A stretch of DNA of 64,000 nt, taken from contig NZ_AP026966.1 of assembly GCF_027923905.1 (NCBI RefSeq), positions 1,179,001 through 1,243,000 on the forward strand. Reading direction: 5' to 3'. A program made the position numbers and the translations under genes. Shown here piece by piece: positions 1-9,791 of the stretch (the stretch's first letter is position 1; the number at the start of each line of letters is the position of its first letter). The stretch is from Massilia varians. Its GTDB lineage: Bacteria; Pseudomonadota; Gammaproteobacteria; Burkholderiales; Burkholderiaceae_D. The notes beneath the pieces were generated by a model, which was not told where the DNA came from, did no database searches, and saw nothing but the letters and a program-made list of their open reading frames with translations.

Positions 1-110
1 CCCACGGCGCGAAGGCCGCGGCGCTGGGCGCGGCCGAGACGCCGCTGCTGGTGCGGATGCTGATGACGGCGATGTCGAAGGTGATGACGACGACCGCCTA
101 CCGGATCTGA
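1..110 (+). CDS. coq7: Demethoxyubiquinone hydroxylase Coq7, C-terminal end (partial)
   Basis: Only the last 35 codons are in the window, with the reading frame entering at base 3 and ending at a TGA at 108-110. The peptide ends KVMTTTAYRI and is preceded by an alanine-rich helix containing LGAAETPLLVRML, which resembles the C-terminus of beta-proteobacterial Coq7. Coq7 is a di-iron, membrane-associated enzyme that hydroxylates demethoxyubiquinone in ubiquinone synthesis. The diagnostic iron-ligand motifs lie outside the window, so the call rests on tail similarity recalled from the family. The stop codon abuts the stop of the convergent OsmC gene with no spacer. Confidence 0.6.
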   Translation, partial: HGAKAAALGAAETPLLVRMLMTAMSKVMTTTAYRI

Positions 111-533
111 TCAGACCTCGACGATTTCCACCGTGTGCGTGATCTCGGCCGTCTTGGCCAGCATGATCGACGCCGAGCAGTACTTGTCGTGCGACAGGCT
201 GACCGCGCGCTCGACCGCCGCCGGTTTCAGGTTGCGCCCCGTGACCGTGAAGTGGAAGTTAATCCTGGTGAACACCTTCGGATCGGTCTCCGCGCGCTCG
301 GCCTGCAGCGTCACGTCGCAGCCGCGCACGTCCTCGCGGCCGCGCTTGAGGATCAGCACCACGTCATAGGCGGTGCAGCCGCCGGTGCCGACCAGCACCA
401 TCTCCATCGGGCGCGGCGCCAGGTTGTGGCCGCCACCATCGGGCGCGCCATCCATCGCCACCATGTGGCCGCTGCCGGTCTCGGCGCGAAAACTCATGCC
501 CGACGGGCCGTTCCAGCTGACTTTCACTTCCAT
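111..533 (-). CDS. OsmC family peroxiredoxin-like protein
   Basis: A 140-aa protein of the OsmC/Ohr superfamily, whose members reduce organic peroxides through two cysteines in the cytoplasm. Cys53 lies in the motif GTGGCTAYD and Cys119 in HDKYCSAS, both at the positions expected for the redox pair. The length is typical. The N-terminal VSWNGPSGMSFRAETG and the LAPRPMEMVLVG segment resemble the YhfA-type branch rather than Ohr. It is convergent with coq7 and the two stop codons are adjacent. Which substrate it acts on cannot be told from sequence. Confidence 0.9.
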   Translation of the reverse strand: MEVKVSWNGPSGMSFRAETGSGHMVAMDGAPDGGGHNLAPRPMEMVLVGTGGCTAYDVVLILKRGREDVRGCDVTLQAERAETDPKVFTRINFHFTVTGRNLKPAAVERAVSLSHDKYCSASIMLAKTAEITHTVEIVEV

Positions 534-614
534 TCGATTTCTCCGCTGTGGATTGACTGCGGAGCATTGTAAGGCAGGCGGGGCGCCCGTGCAGGCGCCC
601 CGGATCGACAGGTC

Positions 615-1795
615 TTAGACGGCCAGCACGTAGCGCTCGCTCTTCATGCGCCAGCTGGCGAAGGCCACGATCAACAGGGCCGGAATCGCCGAGCACAGGA
701 AGGTCAGCAGGTAGGGCAGGACGCCGATGTCGCCGGCCTTGGAGGCTTCCTTGATCAGGGTCTGGTTCGACAGCATCGGCACCAGGTACATCCAGTCCGC
801 GGTCTTCAGGTCCAGGAAGGACACGACCATGGCGGGAACCAGGGGCACGATGGCCACGATGCTGAGGATGGTCTGCGCTTCCTTGAAGGTCTTGGCGTTC
901 ATCGCCAGCGCGACGTACAGCGCGCCGGCCAGCAGCGACAGCGACACCGTGACCAGGCACACCAGCAGCAGCTGGCCCCAGCCCAGGCTCCAGGACATGC
1001 CGATCTCCTCCAGCGGCAGCCACTTGAAGACCGCATGCGCCAGGATCAGCTCGAGGGTGACGCCGACGATGCCCAGGGTGCTGGCCGCGAGCCACTTGCC
1101 GCCGATGAGTTCCCAGGTCCGGGCCGGCTGCGCCATTAGCACTTCGAGCGAGCGGCGCTCGCGCTCGCCGGCGGTGCTGTCGACCGCGGCCGACAGGCAC
1201 AGCATGAAGGCCGGGAAGAACAGGAAGCCCATGATGCTGCCGACCACCATCGCCGAGCGCGAGGCATTGGTGCCGGTGTCGTAGCGCTGCACCAGGATCG
1301 GGGTCAGGGCCGCCGGCGACACGCCGTGCGCCAGCAGGCGCGCGCCGGCCACGTTGGCGCCATAGGCCTCCAGCACGTCTTCGACGTCGCGGCGCTGGCC
1401 GCCGGTCTCGCTGGCGGAGTCGTACCAGATCTCGAGCCGGGCGGGGCGCATCGCGTAGTACTGCTCGGTGAAGTCGTCCGGCAGGCGCAGCACCGCCGCC
1501 ACCTTCTTGCCGCGCAGCAGCTCACCGATGGCCTCTTCGTCCATCGGCGGAGTCTCCTTGACCGTGATGTTCTTCTGGCCCAGCTGGGACATCAGGGTCG
1601 GCGCCTTGGCCCCGCCGATGACCGCCAGCTCGATGCCTTCGCGTTCGGCCTTGGTGCTTTTCTCGATCATCTGGTTCAGCATGAAGCCGAACAGGACCGG
1701 GTAGAGCAGGGTGAACATGGCGAGCATGCCGAGCGTGCGCTTGTCGCGCAGGGTCTCGAGCAGCTCTTTCAGGTAGACGACCAACAGCCTGGATT

Positions 1796-1799
<4 letters not shown>
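615..1799 (-). CDS. ABC-2 type transporter permease (NatB-like)
   Basis: A 394-aa integral membrane permease. The first membrane segment lies at about residues 24-43. A long extracytoplasmic stretch follows, then about five membrane segments in the C-terminal half, which is the ABC-2/NatB layout. I start it at the ATG at 1799, because it overlaps the stop of the upstream ATPase gene by four bases (ATGA) and begins with the amphipathic KSRLLVVYLKELLETLRDKRT-type leader of this family. The frame is open further upstream, but only inside the ATPase gene. With the ATPase it should form an exporter; NatAB in Bacillus exports sodium, but the substrate here is unknown. Confidence 0.88.
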
Positions 1800-2527
<728 letters not shown>

Positions 2528-2539
2528 GTTCTGGCGCTC

Positions 2540-3997
2540 TCAAGGTTGCGGGCCGGCGCTGCCGAGCTGGAAGGTGGGCAGCGGAATCTCTTTCAGGCAG
2601 CTGGTGTCCAGCTTGTCCTGCGGCTTGTCGAGGAAGGTGCGCAGCAGGCGCGGCGCGCAGCCGAGCTGCGAGACGCCGTGGCCGAGGCTGTCGACCACCA
2701 CGTGCTGGGCGCGGCTCATGTACCTGGCGGCGGCGACGGCGCGGTGCGGCGGGGTGACCGGATCGAGCGCGCCGGACAGCAGCAAGGCCGGGGCCTCGAT
2801 GCGGGTCGGTTCCTTGTAGGGCACGGCCGGGACGTCGAGCGACTTGCAGATGGCCGGCATCTTGTCGGCCAGCGTCTTGGTCAGCTTGCCGGCGTCGGAC
2901 TTGAGCAGTTCGGGCGTCATGCGCGGCACGTCTTCGGCGCACACCACCGCCAGGTGCAGCAGCATCGCGATCTGGCCGTCGCTGCCGAAGTCGGCGGCCA
3001 GGTTCTGGCGCGCCACGAAAGGCTGCCAGCGTCCCTGCGACGCGCTCTGAATCAGGAAGGGCAGGCGGCGGGCGTCGGCCGGCGAATACAGGATGCCATG
3101 CACGGTGCCGAGGAAGCGCGCGGCGGTCATGGTCACGTCGACCGGCTGCGCGGTGCGCGGATCCGGCAGCGTCAGCTTGAGGGGAGCCGCTTCGAGCTTG
3201 GCCACCAGGCCCTCGAACTGCGCGCGCAGGTTCGGGAAGGCCTTGTTGCAGCTGGCGTCCCTGGCGCACTGGTCGAACATCTTGTCGAGCGCGGCCTGGC
3301 CGTCGCGGGCGCCGGCCGGGATCACCTGGTCGGGCGCGGCCACGCCGTCGAGCACCAGGCTGCGCACGCTGGACGGATACAGGCGCGCATAGGCCTGGCC
3401 GAGCCGGGTGCCGTAGGAGCCGCCGAATACGTTGACGGCGCCGTAGCCGAGCGCGCGGCGCACCAGTTCGGTGTCGCGGGCGGCGGCCTCGGTGGTGTAG
3501 GCGCTGAAGGGCGCGCGGGTGGCGGCGATGCAGGCGCGCAGTTCCGCTTCCAGCTGGTCTTCGGTCATGCGCTCGTGTTCCGGCTTGCTCTTGCAATCGA
3601 GCTTGCCCGACAGGCCGGTGCCGCGCTGGTCGATGAACACGATGTCGCGGGTCGCGCGCACGCGGCCGAACGCGGTCGGCAGGATCTGCACGACTTCGCT
3701 GCCGGCCTGGCCGGGGCCGCCGGCCAGCACGAACAGCGGGTCGTTGCGCACGCCCTTGCGGTGCGCCGGCGCGACCGTGACGTGCAGCTTGAGCTTGTCG
3801 CCGGCCGGCCTGGCATGGTCCAGCGGCACCTCGAGGGTGACGCATTGCAGGGTGTCGGTCACGCCGGGCAGGTGGCAGTTGCGGGTGGCGGCGGGCGCGG
3901 TCTTGGCGGGCGGCGCCGATGCGCTGGCCACGGCGCTGGCGCCGAGCCAGAGGGCGGCGGCCGGCAGCAGGGCGGGCAGTAACGATCTTGTCTTCAC
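2540..3997 (-). CDS. Secreted alpha/beta hydrolase with TAP-like C-terminal domain
   Basis: A 485-aa hydrolase with an N-terminal signal peptide (hydrophobic segment at about 7-26, cleavage likely near ASA/SAPPA). The oxyanion-hole motif LAGGPG is at 91-96 and the nucleophile elbow FGGSYGT places the catalytic serine at 194. The later LSGALDPVTPP and DSLGHG supply the expected Asp and His of a proline-iminopeptidase/tripeptidyl-aminopeptidase-like enzyme. Such proteins remove N-terminal residues from peptides or hydrolyse esters outside the cytoplasm. It is first in an apparent operon with the ABC exporter genes. The substrate is not predictable. Confidence 0.88.
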   Translation of the reverse strand: MKTRSLLPALLPAAALWLGASAVASASAPPAKTAPAATRNCHLPGVTDTLQCVTLEVPLDHARPAGDKLKLHVTVAPAHRKGVRNDPLFVLAGGPGQAGSEVVQILPTAFGRVRATRDIVFIDQRGTGLSGKLDCKSKPEHERMTEDQLEAELRACIAATRAPFSAYTTEAAARDTELVRRALGYGAVNVFGGSYGTRLGQAYARLYPSSVRSLVLDGVAAPDQVIPAGARDGQAALDKMFDQCARDASCNKAFPNLRAQFEGLVAKLEAAPLKLTLPDPRTAQPVDVTMTAARFLGTVHGILYSPADARRLPFLIQSASQGRWQPFVARQNLAADFGSDGQIAMLLHLAVVCAEDVPRMTPELLKSDAGKLTKTLADKMPAICKSLDVPAVPYKEPTRIEAPALLLSGALDPVTPPHRAVAAARYMSRAQHVVVDSLGHGVSQLGCAPRLLRTFLDKPQDKLDTSCLKEIPLPTFQLGSAGPQP

Positions 3998-4290
3998 ACA
4001 ATCTCCTCAAAGGACGCCTGCATAGTAGAGTGGCATCGTTTTGACGGTCAACGACTTGTTGCACCATCGCATGAAATTATGCGAAGCGGGAAGGCTTTGA
4101 TTTGAAGGAAAGAAATAGATCAGTGAAGCTGGCCGAAAATGCGACAGGCGGTGATGCCTGGATTGACGGACTGACCGCTGTTCGGCTATCATCGTGGGCT
4201 TTCCCTTTGCTCGGGGAAATAATAAGGCAGAGTCCGCTGCAGCAAGGGCGGAACCACCACAGTGAGCATTTAACCTATTAGGAAGTCAAC

Positions 4291-4719
4291 ATGAAAACTT
4301 TTTCCGCTAAGGGCCATGAAGTCCAGCGCGACTGGTTTGTGATTGACGCGACGGACTTGGTCCTCGGACGTGTTGCCAGCGAAGTGGCACTCCGACTGCG
4401 CGGCAAGCACAAGCCGGAGTTCACTCCGCACGTCGATACCGGCGACTACATCATCGTCGTCAATGCAGGCAAGCTCCGCGTGACCGGCACCAAGGCCACC
4501 GAGAAGACCTACTACCGTCACTCGGGCTACCCGGGCGGTATCTACGAAACCAACTTCCTGAAAATGCAACAGCGCTTCCCGGGCCGTGCCCTGGAAAAGG
4601 CTGTCAAAGGCATGCTGCCGAAGGGCCCGCTGGGCTACGCCATGATCAAGAAGCTGAAAGTGTACGCGGAAGGCACCCACCCGCACGCAGCACAGCAACC
4701 TCAAGCACTGACCCTCTAA
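4291..4719 (+). CDS. rplM: 50S ribosomal protein L13
   Basis: A 142-aa protein with the full L13 signature, including the start MKTFSAKG, then [17 protein letters not shown], and the loop YRHSGYPGG. It binds 23S rRNA early in large-subunit assembly. The start is the ATG preceded by AGGAAG at good spacing. It lies 9 bp upstream of rpsI, the standard two-gene operon. The 293 bp between the divergent hydrolase gene and rplM must hold the promoters of both. Just upstream there is a short hairpin (TTTCCC...GGGAAA, about 4199-4218), which could be a leader structure for autogenous control, but I cannot show this. Confidence 0.99.
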   Translation: MKTFSAKGHEVQRDWFVIDATDLVLGRVASEVALRLRGKHKPEFTPHVDTGDYIIVVNAGKLRVTGTKATEKTYYRHSGYPGGIYETNFLKMQQRFPGRALEKAVKGMLPKGPLGYAMIKKLKVYAEGTHPHAAQQPQALTL

Positions 4720-4728
4720 GGAACTGAC

Positions 4729-5121
4729 ATGATCGGTAACTATAACTACGGCACCGGCCGTCGCAAGAGTGCAGTCGCTCGCGTGTTCATCAAGGCCGGC
4801 ACCGGCCAGATCATCGTGAACGGCAAGCCGGCGTCGGAATACTTCTCGCGCGAAACCGGCCTGATGGTCATCCGTCAGCCGCTGGAACTGACCGGCAACG
4901 TCGAGCGTTTCGACATCAAGGTTAACGTGCACGGCGGTGGCGAATCGGGCCAGGCTGGCGCTGTCCGTCACGGCATCACCCGCGCGCTGATCGACTACGA
5001 CGCAGGCCTCAAGGGCGACCTGGCACGTGCCGGTTTCGTCACCCGTGACGCCCGTGAAGTCGAGCGTAAGAAAGTCGGCCTGCGTAAAGCACGCCGCGCA
5101 AAGCAGTTCTCGAAGCGTTAA
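4729..5121 (+). CDS. rpsI: 30S ribosomal protein S9
   Basis: A 130-aa protein with the typical start [16 protein letters not shown], a central [19 protein letters not shown] and the basic tail ending SKR that reaches the ribosomal P site. It is the second gene of the rplM-rpsI operon, 9 bp after the L13 stop, with its own GGAACTGAC spacer before the ATG. It is followed by two tandem hairpins that end the transcript. Confidence 0.99.
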   Translation: MIGNYNYGTGRRKSAVARVFIKAGTGQIIVNGKPASEYFSRETGLMVIRQPLELTGNVERFDIKVNVHGGGESGQAGAVRHGITRALIDYDAGLKGDLARAGFVTRDAREVERKKVGLRKARRAKQFSKR

Positions 5122-5142
5122 TTCGTTTCCCCTGCTGGCTGG

Positions 5143-5200
5143 CAGCGTCTTCGGACGCTGCTGCTGCGAAAGCCGTCCTCCGCAAGGTGGGCGGCTTTTT
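5143..5200 (+). terminator. Tandem terminator hairpins after rpsI
   Basis: The first hairpin (5143-5160) is CAGCGTC-TTCG-GACGCTG, a perfect 7-bp stem with a UUCG tetraloop. The second (5169-5198) pairs AAAGCCGTCC with GGGCGGCTTT with a single mismatch and runs into TTTTT, a rho-independent terminator. The convergent small membrane protein gene ends just beyond at 5218. Confidence 0.85.
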
Positions 5201-5217
5201 GCTTTTGAGGCCTTACC

Positions 5218-5490
5218 TCAGCACCAATATCCCAGGAACGCCTTGAACACCGTTTCCCGTCTGGCATACAGGCCGCTTCCGATCATCAGCAGGCTGAGCA
5301 GCATCGTGACGATGTAGATCACCTGGTAGGGACTGTCGATGTAGGCCGCGGCCCAGACCGAGCCGCAGAACAGGGCAAGGCCAACGAGCACATGAAGTAC
5401 GCGTGCGATCAGCTCGGCCGTCGAGCTGGACTTCCTTGGGTGCCAGGGGAAGCTGGTGCGATGCTGCATTTGCTGTCGTTCGCGAATCAT
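5218..5490 (-). CDS. Small membrane protein, unknown function
   Basis: A 90-aa protein when started at the ATG at 5490, which follows a GAGG three bases upstream; the frame is open further upstream but without a better start. A polar N-terminus of about 30 residues is followed by two hydrophobic segments (around VLVGLALFCGSVWAAAYI and VIYIVTMLLSLLMIGSGLYA) joined by a short loop. I do not recognise a family. It is convergent with rpsI and divergent from argC. Confidence 0.55.
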   Translation of the reverse strand: MIRERQQMQHRTSFPWHPRKSSSTAELIARVLHVLVGLALFCGSVWAAAYIDSPYQVIYIVTMLLSLLMIGSGLYARRETVFKAFLGYWC

Positions 5491-5715
5491 ATGCCTCGAT
5501 CTGGGGACGAATCCGTTGCCAATAATAGTCCAACATAGCATCGTCAAATGGCCGAGGCAACGCAGCAAAGAATATTTGCATGCTGAGCCGTTTATGCAAA
5601 TATCCTTTGCACATCACTTTCTGCCCCTAAGCCCTTGGGCGCACGCATTTTTCATGGCTGTTAAAATGCAGCCTCGTCCTGAAAAGGTCATTCTCACATC
5701 ACGAAGGAACAGAAC

Positions 5716-6753
5716 ATGATCAAAGTTGGCATCGTTGGCGGAACCGGATACACGGGCGTGGAATTGCTGCGGCTGTTGGCCGTGCACCCCGACGTGCAAC
5801 TGACCGCGATCACTTCGCGCAAGGAAGACGGCCTGCCGGTCGCGGACATGTTCCCCTCGCTGCGCGGCGTCGTCGACCTGGCTTTCTCGAGCCCGGACAA
5901 GGCCGACCTGACCCAGTGTGACGTGGTGTTCTTCGCCACTCCGCACGGCGTCGCCATGGCCCAGGCCCCGGCGCTGCTGGCGGCCGGCGTCAAGGTGATC
6001 GACCTGGCGGCCGACTTCCGCTTGAAGGACCAGGCCACCTTCGAGAAGTGGTACAAGATCCCGCACACTGCCCCGGAACTGATCGAGGAAGCCGTGTACG
6101 GCCTGCCGGAACTGAACCGCGACGATATCAAGGGCGCGCGCCTGATCGCCAACCCGGGCTGCTACCCGACCACCATGCAGCTCGGCTTCGTGCCGCTGCT
6201 CAAGGCCGGCCTGATCGACGCGGGCAGCCTGATCGCCGACTGCAAGTCGGGCGTCTCGGGCGCCGGCCGCAAGGCCGAGATCGGCACGCTGTTCTCGGAA
6301 GCGAGCGACAACTTCAAGGCCTACGGCGTGCATGGCCACCGCCACACCCCGGAAACCTCGGCCCAGCTGGCGCGCTACACCGAGCAGAAGGTCGGCCTGA
6401 TCTTCACCCCGCACCTGGTGCCGATGATCCGCGGCATGCACGCGACCCTGTACGCGCGCCTGACGGAGGACATCGACGATGCAGGCCTGCAGGCCCTGTT
6501 CGAGGACACCTACAAGGACAGCACGTTTGTGGACGTGATGCCCTTCGGCTCGCACCCGGAAACCCGCTCGACCCGCGGCTCGAACATGCTGCGCCTGGCG
6601 CTGCACCGTCCGGAAGGCGGCAATACCGTCGTGATCCTGGTGGTGCAGGACAACTTGGTCAAGGGCGCCTCGGGCCAGGCCGTGCAGTGCATGAACCTGA
6701 TGTTCGGCCTGGATGAGGCGACCGGCCTGAAGCAGGTCGCACTGCTGCCGTAA
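5716..6753 (+). CDS. argC: N-acetyl-gamma-glutamyl-phosphate reductase
   Basis: A 345-aa enzyme that reduces N-acetylglutamyl phosphate to the semialdehyde in arginine synthesis, using NADPH. The N-terminal [10 protein letters not shown] is the nucleotide-binding loop, and the catalytic cysteine is Cys149 in NPGCYPT. The later GHRHTPE carries the conserved histidine. The length fits the long ArgC class. The start has AAGGAACAG upstream, and TAAAAT about 50 bp before the ATG is a possible -10 element. It stands alone here rather than with other arg genes. Confidence 0.98.
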   Translation: MIKVGIVGGTGYTGVELLRLLAVHPDVQLTAITSRKEDGLPVADMFPSLRGVVDLAFSSPDKADLTQCDVVFFATPHGVAMAQAPALLAAGVKVIDLAADFRLKDQATFEKWYKIPHTAPELIEEAVYGLPELNRDDIKGARLIANPGCYPTTMQLGFVPLLKAGLIDAGSLIADCKSGVSGAGRKAEIGTLFSEASDNFKAYGVHGHRHTPETSAQLARYTEQKVGLIFTPHLVPMIRGMHATLYARLTEDIDDAGLQALFEDTYKDSTFVDVMPFGSHPETRSTRGSNMLRLALHRPEGGNTVVILVVQDNLVKGASGQAVQCMNLMFGLDEATGLKQVALLP

Positions 6754-6764
6754 TGGCTTCCCCT

Positions 6765-6799
6765 GCCGCGCGGCTTCTGCCCGCGCGGCGTCTTCCTTC
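6765..6799 (+). terminator. Probable terminator of argC
   Basis: GCCGCGCGG pairs perfectly with CCGCGCGGC across a 7-base loop, and the tail GTCTTCCTTCC is pyrimidine-rich but lacks a pure T run. It lies 12 bp after the argC stop. Confidence 0.6.
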
Positions 6800-6935
6800 C
6801 TACATTCCGGCAACACGCCGCGCCAAGCGATCTAGATCAAGGCCACTCTTGTTGAGAACGGTAAATTGACCGATGCACAGGTTGATTTCAGCGCCGCGGC
6901 ATTGACCGTCGGCGTCCTACAGGAAGGGGTGGAAC

Positions 6936-7340
6936 ATGTTTGGTCGACAAGTAAAGAGCGAGATTGACAGCCTGGTCGGCATTTCGGCCCGGATCGAGGG
7001 CGACCTGTGCTTTACTGGAGGACTGCGCATCGACGGCGAGGTGCACGGCAACGTGGTCGCCGCGGAAGGCGCCGACAGCATGTTGATCGTCTCCGAGCAT
7101 GCCCGGATCGAAGGCGAGGTGCGCTGCGCCAGCCTGGTGGTCAACGGTTACATCTCCGGATCGGTATATTCGTCAGAACTCCTTGAATTACAGCCGAAAG
7201 GCCGCATACATGGTGATGTACATTACCGTTTGCTCGAGATGCATGGCGGGGCGCTCGTGACCGGGAAACTGACCCACGAACCCGCGGGCGAGCCGGTGTT
7301 TCATCTGGCCGACGCCGAGCCGTCCCTGACGGCCGGGTAG
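6936..7340 (+). CDS. Bactofilin (polymer-forming cytoskeletal protein)
   Basis: A 134-aa protein with the bactofilin beta-solenoid pattern: successive turns such as ARIEGDLCFTGGLRIDGEVHGNV and ARIEGEVRCASLVVNGYISGSV, with glycine spaced every six or so residues, then ELQPKGRIHGDVHY. Bactofilins polymerise without nucleotide and often recruit cell-wall enzymes to the membrane. The start is preceded by AGGAAGGGG. In many beta-proteobacteria a bactofilin gene neighbours an M23 peptidase or erpA; here erpA follows by 63 bp and an M23 gene lies about 4 kb away. Confidence 0.93.
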   Translation: MFGRQVKSEIDSLVGISARIEGDLCFTGGLRIDGEVHGNVVAAEGADSMLIVSEHARIEGEVRCASLVVNGYISGSVYSSELLELQPKGRIHGDVHYRLLEMHGGALVTGKLTHEPAGEPVFHLADAEPSLTAG

Positions 7341-7364
7341 GCAGCATGAGTTGCGCCAACGGTC

Positions 7365-7370
7365 TATAAT
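7365..7370 (+). promoter_or_regulatory. Candidate -10 element for erpA
   Basis: A perfect TATAAT lies 34 bp before the erpA ATG. No good TTGACA-like -35 is found 16-18 bp upstream, so either the promoter is weak or activator-dependent, or this is chance. It is flanked by GCGCC and GGGCGC, which form a short inverted repeat over it. Confidence 0.4.
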
Positions 7371-7403
7371 GGGCGCAATTCGACTATTCACCAGGAGTGT
7401 TTC

Positions 7404-7772
7404 ATGACCGCAGTCGCCGAAGTGCAAGAGCACGACACGATCCCCGTTCCGATCAACTTCACCGACAGCGCCGCAGAGAAAGTTGCCCAGCTGATCGAGG
7501 AAGAAGGCAATCCCGACCTCAAGCTGCGCGTTTTCGTGCAGGGTGGCGGTTGCTCCGGCTTCCAGTATGGTTTTACCTTTGACGAAATCGTCAACGACGA
7601 CGACACCACCATGGAAAAGAACGGTGTCCAGCTGCTGATCGACTCGATGAGCTACCAGTACCTGGTCGGCGCCGAGATCGACTACAAGGACGACCTCGAA
7701 GGCGCCCAGTTCGTGATCAAGAACCCGAACGCCACCTCGACCTGCGGTTGCGGTTCGTCGTTCTCCGCCTGA
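7404..7772 (+). CDS. erpA: Iron-sulfur cluster insertion protein ErpA
   Basis: A 122-aa A-type carrier that delivers Fe-S clusters to apo-proteins, including isoprenoid and respiratory enzymes. The three cluster-binding cysteines are Cys50 in GGGCSGF and Cys114/Cys116 in TCGCGSSF. The length and the [15 protein letters not shown] start match beta-proteobacterial ErpA. The ATG follows CAGGAG. It is monocistronic, with its own terminator 35 bp after the stop. Confidence 0.96.
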   Translation: MTAVAEVQEHDTIPVPINFTDSAAEKVAQLIEEEGNPDLKLRVFVQGGGCSGFQYGFTFDEIVNDDDTTMEKNGVQLLIDSMSYQYLVGAEIDYKDDLEGAQFVIKNPNATSTCGCGSSFSA

Positions 7773-7807
7773 TCTTCCCCCAGGCAGCCCGGTGATCCGG
7801 GCAGTCG

Positions 7808-7837
7808 ACGGCCCGGTTCATCCGGGCCGTTCCTTTT
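7808..7837 (+). terminator. Rho-independent terminator of erpA
   Basis: ACGGCCCGG (7808-7816) pairs perfectly with CCGGGCCGT (7822-7830) over a 5-base loop and is followed by TCCTTTT. Confidence 0.85.
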
Positions 7838-7861
7838 ATAAAGCTGGCTGTGTCCTACATC

Positions 7862-7946
7862 GGGGTCAGGTCTGACATTTAGACACGGACTGAGCAATAC
7901 AGTCGCGTAACGCTTGAGCTCGTGTCCGAATGTCAGACCTGACCCC
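7862..7946. repeat. 85-bp interspersed palindrome, copy 1
   Basis: The outer arms GGGGTCAGGTCTGACATT and AATGTCAGACCTGACCCC pair over 18 bp. A TA/CG internal mismatch follows, then GACACG pairs with CGTGTC around a 33-bp core. A second copy of the same length is at 49366-49450. Both sit between a terminator and the next gene. GGGGTCAGGTCTGAC-type palindromes are dispersed in many beta-proteobacterial genomes and resemble REP sequences mobilised by REP-associated tyrosine transposases. No such transposase is in this window. Confidence 0.85.
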
Positions 7947-7954
7947 CGGGGGGC

Positions 7955-9052
7955 TCAGGCGGGGTACAGCGCGCCGAGGATGCGTGGGCCGCGTGCGCCG
8001 GTGACGGCCGGCAGATTGCCCGGCTCGCGCTGCAGGAAGCGCCAGCCCAGCCAGGCGAAGGCCAGCGCCTCGACCCGGTTCGGCGCGATGCCCAGCGCCG
8101 CCGTCGATGCCACGGTGGCGCCGCCCAGCGCCGTGCCGATCTCGCGCAGCAGGGTCGCGTTGTAGGCGCCGCCGCCGCAGGCGTACACGGCATCCACCCC
8201 CGCGTGCTCGGCGCGGATGGCGTCGGCGATCGTCACCGCCGTCAGACGGGTGAGGGTTGCCATCACGTCTTGCGCGGCGAGTGCGCCGAAGCCCTTGAGC
8301 TTGGCATCCAGCCATGCGTCATGGAACAGGTCGCGCCCGGTGCTCTTGGGCGCCGGCTGGCGGAAGAAAGGTTCGTCCAGCAGCGCATCGAGCAGCGGCA
8401 GGTGGACGCTGCCGCCGGCGGCCCAGGCGCCGTCCTCGTCGTAGGCCTTGCCCAGGTGACGGCCGATCCACAGGTCCATCAAGACGTTGCCCGGGCCGGT
8501 ATCGAAACCGGTGACGCGGCCGTCGCCGTGCAGCACGCTGATGTTGCCGATCCCGCCGATGTTGACCACCACCCGGGCGGTGCCCGGCTCCCCGAAGGCG
8601 GCCTCGTGGAAAGCCGGCACCAGCGGCGCGCCCTGGCCGCCAGCCGCGATGTCGCGGCTGCGGAAGTCGGCGATCACGTCGATGCCGGCCAGTTCTGCCA
8701 GCAGGGCAGGGTTGTTGGTCTGGCGCGTGAAGCCCAGTTCCGGGCGGTGGCGGATGGTCTGGCCGTGGACGGCCACGGCCGCGACCGGCCCGCCGGCCTG
8801 GGGCAGCAGTTGGCGCACGCAGTCGGCGTAGCACAAGGCCAGGCCGTTGGCGGCCAGGGCTTCGCGCTCGAGTTCGTTCTCGCTGGCGGATTGCAGCGCC
8901 ATCAGCTCGCTGCGCAATGCGGCGGGGAAGGGCGTGAAGGCTGCCGCGATGCTGCGGATGCCGCCGCCGGCGAAGTCGGCCAGCACGCCGTCCACGCCGT
9001 CGAGGCTGGTGCCGGACATCAGGCCGATGATCAGGGAAGAGGTCTCGCTCAT
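7955..9052 (-). CDS. anmK: Anhydro-N-acetylmuramic acid kinase
   Basis: A 365-aa kinase that opens and phosphorylates 1,6-anhydro-MurNAc to MurNAc-6-phosphate during recycling of the cell wall. The N-terminal [10 protein letters not shown] (10-19) is the ATP-binding motif of this family, and [10 protein letters not shown] and GFDTGPGN are further nucleotide- and substrate-contacting motifs. I chose the ATG at 9052 rather than the in-frame TTG at 9073, because it matches the family length and puts the phosphate loop at the usual position. The gene is convergent with erpA, with the 85-bp palindrome between. Confidence 0.96.
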   Translation of the reverse strand: MSETSSLIIGLMSGTSLDGVDGVLADFAGGGIRSIAAAFTPFPAALRSELMALQSASENELEREALAANGLALCYADCVRQLLPQAGGPVAAVAVHGQTIRHRPELGFTRQTNNPALLAELAGIDVIADFRSRDIAAGGQGAPLVPAFHEAAFGEPGTARVVVNIGGIGNISVLHGDGRVTGFDTGPGNVLMDLWIGRHLGKAYDEDGAWAAGGSVHLPLLDALLDEPFFRQPAPKSTGRDLFHDAWLDAKLKGFGALAAQDVMATLTRLTAVTIADAIRAEHAGVDAVYACGGGAYNATLLREIGTALGGATVASTAALGIAPNRVEALAFAWLGWRFLQREPGNLPAVTGARGPRILGALYPA

Positions 9053-9206
9053 GTTCTCACTCGTGATATGCAAACCGCCACCGGTTTGCCAGGTCGGCGC
9101 CTGGAGGCGGCGCCGACCCGCATACTAAACGCTCGAGCAAGATAGCGAAAGCCGCACGTGCTGGATGAAGCAGGCCGGATGGTCTCGATGCGTCCGGGGA
9201 GCCTGC

Positions 9207-9686
9207 TCAGGCCGGGGCCTGGTCGAAATGAACGGGATTCCCCGCGCCATTCTTGCGGCGTACCACGACGGTATTGGCCATCTTGTCATGCCAGGCTTGT
9301 TTGCGGGGATCGAAGCCAGCCCAGAGGTAACCGAGCAACAAGGGGATGGCCGACACGAAATAGCCGATGTAGCGGATGACATATTGGCTGGTGCTCGGTT
9401 TTCCGCCGGTGCGTGCATCGACGATGATGGCGCCCACGGCCATTTTTCCGGGCGTTGCGGCAAATTTGCTCCAGAGGAGCACGATGACGATGGACGGCAA
9501 CACGTAGGAGATGACGAAGTCCGCCGGGCCGGCGATCAAGGTTTCATTGTCAAGGTATTCCATGCCATAAATGGCGAGCAATATCGGCAAGGTGGCGATC
9601 GCCGTCAGGATGCCATCGATCAGGCTCGCACCGAAACGGGCCCAAAACCCGACATATTCCAGTTCCGCTTGTTCTTGCACACGCAT
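9207..9686 (-). CDS. RDD family membrane protein
   Basis: A 159-aa protein with three hydrophobic segments at about residues 22-42, 57-73 and 103-122. The RDD-type motif is seen as FWARFGASLIDGIL near the start, where the Arg and Asp are conserved, and WHDKMANTVVVRR near the end is also typical. RDD proteins are small inner-membrane proteins, and some have been linked to ion transport. It follows anmK on the minus strand with a 150-bp gap and is probably transcribed separately. Confidence 0.85.
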   Translation of the reverse strand: MRVQEQAELEYVGFWARFGASLIDGILTAIATLPILLAIYGMEYLDNETLIAGPADFVISYVLPSIVIVLLWSKFAATPGKMAVGAIIVDARTGGKPSTSQYVIRYIGYFVSAIPLLLGYLWAGFDPRKQAWHDKMANTVVVRRKNGAGNPVHFDQAPA

Positions 9687-9791
9687 CTCCTCGGGTTGTT
9701 ATTGCATTGATGAAATAAATTCACGGTAGCATTGCTCCAGGACGTAAGCAATACCTGATGCATAATCCCATGGCCCTCACTCAACGCGTCT

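Noticed and set aside
7862..7946. CRISPR repeat
   Set aside because: The palindromic unit is single at each site, not arrayed with spacers, and there are no cas genes.
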